A stretch of DNA of 64,000 nucleotides from Alnus glutinosa (Eukaryota; Streptophyta; Magnoliopsida; Fagales; Betulaceae). The DNA is taken from positions 21,250,501-21,314,500 of the forward strand of contig NC_084895.1 of the NCBI RefSeq assembly GCF_958979055.1, read 5' to 3'. The translations under genes and the position numbers were made by a program. The notes below the pieces were generated by a model. The model worked only from the letters and a program-made list of their open reading frames with translations. It made no database searches and was not told the DNA's origin. Positions 60,020-64,000 of this stretch are shown piece after piece; the stretch's first letter is position 1; every line of letters begins with the position of its first letter.

Positions 60020-63000
60020 TTTTTTTTTTAAATAATTAAAATCGAAATGTATCATTAAAAGTGTAAGGCGCCTCGAGTACACATGAAGTAATAAGTATAC
60101 AAGAGAAAATACCTAGCTAGAATGAGCAAAAAGAACAAGGAAATCAGAAGAAAAGTCCAAGAGAGAAGAATCTTCTAGAAATTTAGAGCGGCATGTTTTT
60201 CTTGAAGAAGTGAGTTGGAGACAGAAGTCTAGGGCTTTGTGGTTAAAAGAGGGTGACAGTAATACTAAATTTTTTCACCGGTTGGCTAACTCGCATAGAA
60301 GACATAATATGATTGAGGCTCTAGTGGTGGATGGACAATTGACTGATGATAGGACAGTTATCCAAGATCACATTGTGGAATTCTATAAGAAGCTATATAG
60401 TGAGCAATATCAGTGGAGACCAAGGGTAGATGATTTATCTTTTCCCTCCATTGATGAAGAGGATAGAATATGGCTGGAACGTGAGTTTGAGGAAGATGAA
60501 ATTTGGGCGGTAATACAGAATTTCAAAGGCGATAAGGCTCCTGGGCCTGATGGTTTTTCTATGGCATTCTTTTAGAGGTGTTGGGAGATATTGAAGACTG
60601 ATATAATTGCGGTACTAAAGGAGTTTCATTCTATCGGAAAATTCGAGAAGAGCCTTAACGCAACCTTTGTGTCGTTGATTCCAAAGAAGGCCAGAGCGGT
60701 GGATATCAAGGATTTTCGACCTATCAGTTTAATAGGTGGAATGTACAAAATCATCTCAAAGGTCCTGGCAAATAGGTTGAAGGCGGTTTTGGGGAAGGTT
60801 GTATCACATTCTCAAACTGCGTTTATTGAGGGGAGGCAAATATTGGATTTTGTTTTGGTGGCCAATGAATGTGTGGATAGTAGGATTCGTTATGGAAATC
60901 CGGGCATTATTTGTAAATTGGATTTGGAGAAGGCGTATGATCATGTTATTTGGGAGTTTCTGCTTTATGTTTTAAAGAGATGTGGTTTTGGGGAGAAATG
61001 GCGTGGCTGGATTGCACATTCTATTTCTACTGTTTGTTTTTCCATAAATATCAATGGGTCGCCTTTAGGGTTCTTTCGTAGTTCTCGAGGTCTTCGACAA
61101 GGGGATCCTTTGTCTCCGCTCCTGTTTGTGATGGTGATGGAGGCGTTTAGTCGATATATGCGGCAGTGGATAGTGGGCGTTTATCGGGTTTCTCAGTGGG
61201 TTCGAGTTCCCAAGATGCTATGATGGTATCCCATTTATTATTTGCAGATGATACGTTGATCTTCTGTGATCCTATTATTGACCAGGTCCGAGACTTGAGG
61301 TGTTTGCTGCTTTGTTTTGAAGCAGTTTCGGGCTTAAGAATTAATTTGTCTAAGTCTGAGATGGTTCCGGTGGGTGCGGTAGGGGATGTAGAGGAGTTGG
61401 CTAGTATTCTTGGGTGTGGTGTGGCCTCGCTTCCGATAAAGTATTTGGGTCTTCCGTTGGGTGCTAAGTATAAAGATACTAATATGTGGAATAGCATTGT
61501 TGAGAAGATGGAAGCTAGACTAGCGGGGTGGAAGAAAGTGTGTTTATCTAAAGGGGGGAGGTTAACTTTGATCAATAGCACTCTTTCAAGTTTACCTATG
61601 TATTTTCTATCTCTTTTCCCTATTCCAGTGGGAGTGGCAAATCGTTTGGAGAAACTTCAGAGAGACTTCCCTTTGGGGTGGTATTGGAGATGAATTTAAA
61701 TTTCATTTGGTTAATTGGCATACGATTTGTTCTTCAAAGGTATCGGGGGGGACTAGGAGTGAGAAATTTGGTTATGTTCAATAAAGTCTTGATGGGTAAA
61801 TGGTTATGGAGATATACTATGGAGAGGGATGCTCTTTGGAAAAAGGTGGTGGATGTCAAATATGGAAGTATGAGGGGTGGTTGGTGCTCTAAGGAGGTTG
61901 GGGGTTCTTTTGGGTTTGGCGTGTGGAAAAGTATTAGGAGGGGATGGGATGCTTTTGCAACTCGTGTGAGATATGAGAGCGGGAATGGTTCGAAAGTTCT
62001 ATTTTGGCATGATGTATGGTGTGGGGAGATTCCTTTGAAGAATCTTTTTCCAGAATTGTTCCTTATTGCTAGAAGAAAGGATGCTTGGGTGGAGGAAAAT
62101 ATGCAGAGACATAATGGCACAATCATGTGGAATATTGTGTTTTCTCGCCCAGTTCATGATTGGGAGGTCGAAGCGGTTAGTAGATTTTTTGGGATGTTGT
62201 ACACCCTCAAAGTTAGTAGCGAGGGAGAGGATAAATTGTGTTGGATGCCAGCGCGAAAGAAATTTTTTGAGGTAAAGTCTTACTATAAGGTTTTATCTAG
62301 TCCTATTTAGTCTTCTTTTCCGTGGAAAAGTATTTGGAAAGTTAATGTTCCCCTGAGAGTGGCTCTTTTTGTTTGGACGGTAACTTTAGGGAAAATTTTA
62401 ACTCTGGATAATTTACGAAAGAGAAACATTATCGTGATGGAGTGGTACTTTATGTGTAAGACTTCTGGAGAATCCATTAACCATTTGTTTCTGCATTGTA
62501 TGGTGGCTACAGAATTGTGGAGGACGATTCTACAATTGTTTGGGGTGGAATGGGTAATGCCGGGGTCGGTGAAAGATATGTTGGGGAGTTGGAGGGGTCA
62601 GAAGGGTATTCGGACTTTGATACCGATTTGGCGCATGGCTCTGTTGTGTTTGATGTGGTGCGTTTGGAGGGAACATAATGCACGTTGTTTTGAAGATTGT
62701 GAGACTGGTTTGTTGAATTTGAAGAGAAAGATGCTACAAACGTTGTTTATGTGGAGAGAAAAAATTCAGTTTATGCATGAATGTTCTTATTTTGAATTTA
62801 TAGATAGGTGTTCTCTTTTTTCTTTAAATTAGGGGCTTCTTGTATACGTCTTGTGTACTATGGGTTGCACCCCTTTGCGCCTTTTCAATATATTTTACTT
62901 ATCAAAAAAAAAAAAAAAAAATAATCATCAAAGGAGAAACAAAAACTGTTGTCCAAAGATACAAAGTTATGAAGAATAAGGACTTAATCTCCTCCAATGT

Positions 63001-63626
63001 CCTCTTATAGTCTTCAAAACTTCTGTTATTACTTTCTCTCCATATATACCATAAAAGGCACGAAGACACCATCTTCCACACAACAACACTCCGAGTTCTG
63101 CCAGCAATCAATCAACAAGTATACAGGTCGACTACTCGTCTAGGCATAACTCAAGATAGTCCGAATCGACTGAAGAAAGCATTTAAAATGGCATAAGCCA
63201 CCTCACAATGAAGAAGAAGATGGTTCACAGACTCACCATTCGTCTTACACATGCAACCCTTGTCAACTACAATGACGTCCTGCTTCTTGAGATTATCCAT
63301 AATAAGGATCTTTTCTAGAGCCGTGGGCCAAGGGAAAAGGCAGCCCTTAAGGGAACTTTATTTTGCCAAACACTCTTCCAAGGGAAGCGTAAGCCTTCAC
63401 TACAAACCAAGGTACTATAGAAGGATCTAATCTCAAATAACCTCTTTTGGAGGGGACCCACCACATCTTATCTTCACTTTCTCGTCTCACTCTAGCTGAA
63501 TACAACATCCTGTAGAATGAGGCAAATACATCCACCTCCCAATCATGAGCCGCTCTAGCAAAGCTCACATTCCACTGATTGAAACCATCAAAAAGCTCCA
63601 AGTGAGCCACAACAGAGTGCTGCTAT
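60020..63626 (-). mobile_element. Minus-strand LINE flanked by an 11-bp duplication, split by a second LINE
   Basis: Poly-T at 60020-60029 and the 3' UTR to about 60139 are the tail end; the ORF2 C-terminus resumes at 62922-63615 (minus frames WYIWRESNNRSFEDY, GFNQWNVSFARAAHDWEVDVF, EDKMWWVPSKRGYL). The exact 11-bp repeat TTTGAGGAAAC at 60009-60019 and 63627-63637 brackets the whole. Severely 5' truncated, frameshifted. Confidence 0.82.
60140..62921 (+). mobile_element. Plus-strand LINE ORF2 nested in the minus-strand LINE
   Basis: Encodes the stretch WRQKSRALWLKEGDSNTKFF, the RT core ([55 protein letters not shown], catalytic [10 protein letters not shown] at about 61235-61264), [25 protein letters not shown] and zf-RVT FMCKTSGESINHLFLHC, then 3' UTR and poly-A (62904-62921). 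A stop at 60573-60575, frameshifts near 61165 and 61675, and a stop at 62308-62310 inactivate it. The endonuclease end is missing. The best preserved LINE of the window. Exact left edge is uncertain. Confidence 0.88.
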
Positions 63627-64000
63627 TTGAGGAAACATAGAAAGGGGTTTAAGAGATATTGGGGAGAGAATGTCTTTTGACCTAGAGAGAGAGTTGGGTT
63701 TGACTTGTTAACTTTTATGTTTTTTGACCTTGAGATGTTGAAATTTCGCTACAATTGAAATGAATAGATTTCTGAATGGGTTATTAGCCCTTGTGTGGTG
63801 TGTGTTTGTTGTAGAAACCTTCCCCCTGAAACTGAGATTTTTATGGCAAGGAGTCCCTAATTTGAAAACTGAGATGTACTATTCTAGTTAAAAATGGTTT
63901 GTAGTGATTATACATGTGTAAATTTTTATGGAAACAAAATAGATAAATAAGTTCTGGCTGATCACTTGTACCTCAATCTGCATCTGCATAGTGTATACTC

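Noticed and set aside
60210..62832. A host reverse-transcriptase gene
   Set aside because: Motif order, poly-A tail, truncation and stops mark it as a LINE copy.

Overview
The window is eukaryotic nuclear DNA from a flowering plant, almost certainly a eudicot. Spliced genes have GT-AG introns swollen by LINE insertions. There is a tandem array of intronless AP2/ERF genes, AT-rich spacers, and many plant transposons (Ty1/copia, plant L1-type LINEs, tRNA-derived SINEs, CACTA, hAT, Harbinger-like, Mutator-like and Stowaway-like elements). I cannot name the species.

Layout. 1-6148 is a decayed Ty1/copia retrotransposon on the minus strand; its 5' LTR and primer-binding site lie at 5713-6148 and its 3' end is outside the window. 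It contains an unusual GC-rich array of hairpins at 5011-5270. 6149-34916 is a cluster of four group IXa-like ERF genes produced by two local segmental duplications. Units A (about 7655-12958) and B (about 17277-22162) carry ERF-A and ERF-B. Units C (about 26188-31270) and D (about 31381-34916) carry ERF-C and a broken ERF-D. Insertions present in one copy and absent from its paralogue (empty sites) order the events. 34917-38143 is intergenic. 38144-48242 is a complete nine-exon COP9 signalosome subunit 7 gene (CSN7) on the minus strand. 48243-50893 is the divergent promoter region. From 50894 on the plus strand are the first eight coding exons (240 residues) of leucine carboxyl methyltransferase 1 (LCMT1); its last exon or exons lie beyond the window.

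How the genes relate. The ERF cluster encodes probable GCC-box-binding activators of the clade that includes AtERF1/2, ORCA and the nicotine-locus ERFs, which in other plants respond to jasmonate. G-boxes upstream of three copies fit that idea, but it is inference. CSN7 (a subunit of the CUL-deneddylating signalosome) and LCMT1 (methylates the PP2A catalytic C-terminus) are housekeeping regulators lying head to head; from memory their Arabidopsis orthologues are also adjacent. Most introns of both genes are bulked up by retroelements, while every exon I could read is open and correctly phased.

The most notable observations are: an Ala-to-Thr change at the DNA-specificity position of the ERF-A AP2 domain; reciprocal in-frame deletions of the two halves of the conserved N-terminal motif in ERF-C and ERF-D; a chimeric duplication scar upstream of ERF-D; the GC-rich hairpin array; a 47-bp-arm palindrome found only in unit B; and nested LINE insertions with readable target-site duplications. 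I found no clearly new multi-gene system.
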